Shown here: positions 51,213-51,647 of the stretch, one piece after another | Layout: each line of letters opens with the position of its first letter | How positions within the stretch are numbered: position 1 is the first letter of the stretch | Assembly: GCA_011049545.1 (NCBI GenBank) | Contig: DRHQ01000047.1 | Coordinates: forward strand, 1-51,647 | Reading direction: 5' to 3' | Length of the DNA: 51,647 nucleotides | DNA from: Candidatus Aminicenantota bacterium | GTDB lineage: Bacteria; Acidobacteriota; Aminicenantia; Aminicenantales; Aminicenantaceae | The notes under the pieces: model-generated | What the model was told of the DNA's origin: nothing | Databases searched by the model: none | What the model saw: the letters and a program-made list of their open reading frames with translations, nothing else | Program-made: the position numbers and the translations under genes

Positions 51213-51647
51213 TAGAATAAGCTCGAGGGGATAGGGTGCCAGGTTCAGCCATAATAGAAGGCGATTTAGTTCATCGCAAAATGAGTTCAAGGTGGGTCTG
51301 ATGAATCAAACTCCTACATGAGAAAAACAAAATCCGTTCAGTTAATTTATATATTCAATAAGGTGGGCTTGGTAAATCAAGCCCCTACAAGAAAATCAAA
51401 CACCTTCTGATGAATCAAGCCCCTACATCCCAAGAAAAAGTAGCCTGTTGTTTATGCTCAGTAATTAGGTAACACTTTCTATAAAGATATTGAAGACAGA
51501 AGTGTCATTCAGACTGTGTCGCATTTAGTTTTAAATAAGAGTTTTTAAACTTTTTAAACCATAAGCTTTACTATTATCGCACTTATTAGCGAAAACTGAA
51601 CTTATTACTTAAAGTTTTCACTCTAGAATCAATAATTTTAACAAAAG
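51213..51647. repeat. Gene-free right edge with palindromic repeats
   Basis: 435 bases with three palindromic repeats at about 51291-51318 (GTGGGTCTGATGAATCAAACTCC), 51362-51389 and a partial one at 51411-51430, then the relic phrase AAAAAGTAGCCTGTTG. The remainder, AT-rich, shows no gene. Confidence 0.8.

Overview
The window looks like one contig of a Gram-negative, probably anaerobic, environmental bacterium. Supporting signs are a four-subunit 2-oxoacid:ferredoxin oxidoreductase, TonB and two RND pumps (double membrane), a GT81 glucosyl-3-phosphoglycerate synthase, a lipoprotein with WxW-rich repeats, and housekeeping genes in the order dnaX-ybaB-recR. The style (Acidobacteriota-like enzymes, many intergenic palindromes of the type GGGCTTGATAAATCAAGCCC) suggests a lineage such as Candidatus Aminicenantes, but no rRNA is present, so this is an inference.

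Layout. 1-15.6 kb is a chromosomal backbone: porGDAB, dnaX-ybaB-recR, a DMT transporter with a thioesterase, a frameshifted lipoprotein gene, an ornithine aminotransferase, tRNA-Ser(GGA), homoserine dehydrogenase, a beta-lactamase-fold hydrolase, a thioredoxin-like protein and a broken methyltransferase. About 15.75-30.7 kb is an accessory island. 30.7-51.6 kb returns to backbone: tRNA-Ser(CGA), tadA, threonine synthase, hflKC, threonine dehydratase-like, M55 aminopeptidase, D-cysteine desulfhydrase-like, two RND permeases, tonB, an RND adaptor, GT81 synthase and a sodium:solute symporter. Palindromic repeats are common between backbone genes; I found none in the island.

The island is the main discovery. 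It is a chromosomal integron with an unusual two-armed shape. A broken integron integrase (intI; one frameshift/stop near its start and one in-frame TAA) lies between two inverted ~148-bp copies of what looks like attI plus the cassette promoter. Homology between the copies stops at the recombination heptamer GTTAGCC. Cassettes run outward from each copy: a left arm on the minus strand (23.0 to 16.2 kb) and a right arm on the plus strand (24.7 to 30.6 kb). I located ten attC sites with recognisable R'' and R' boxes.

The cargo is largely defence-like. The first left cassette is a two-gene CBASS (CD-NTase plus Cap15-type membrane beta-barrel effector). The first right cassette is a two-gene Pycsar system (PycTM plus PycC). 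Further out are a DUF4365 protein, four unrelated-looking proteins with HEPN-type R-x4-H motifs, a SIR2-like protein, a RelA/SpoT-domain alarmone synthetase with an uncharacterised upstream partner, a secreted trypsin-like protease and membrane proteins. With its own integrase dead, the array should be frozen unless an integrase acts in trans. Weak tRNA-Ser-tail direct repeats at 15750 and 30713 suggest how the island may have arrived.
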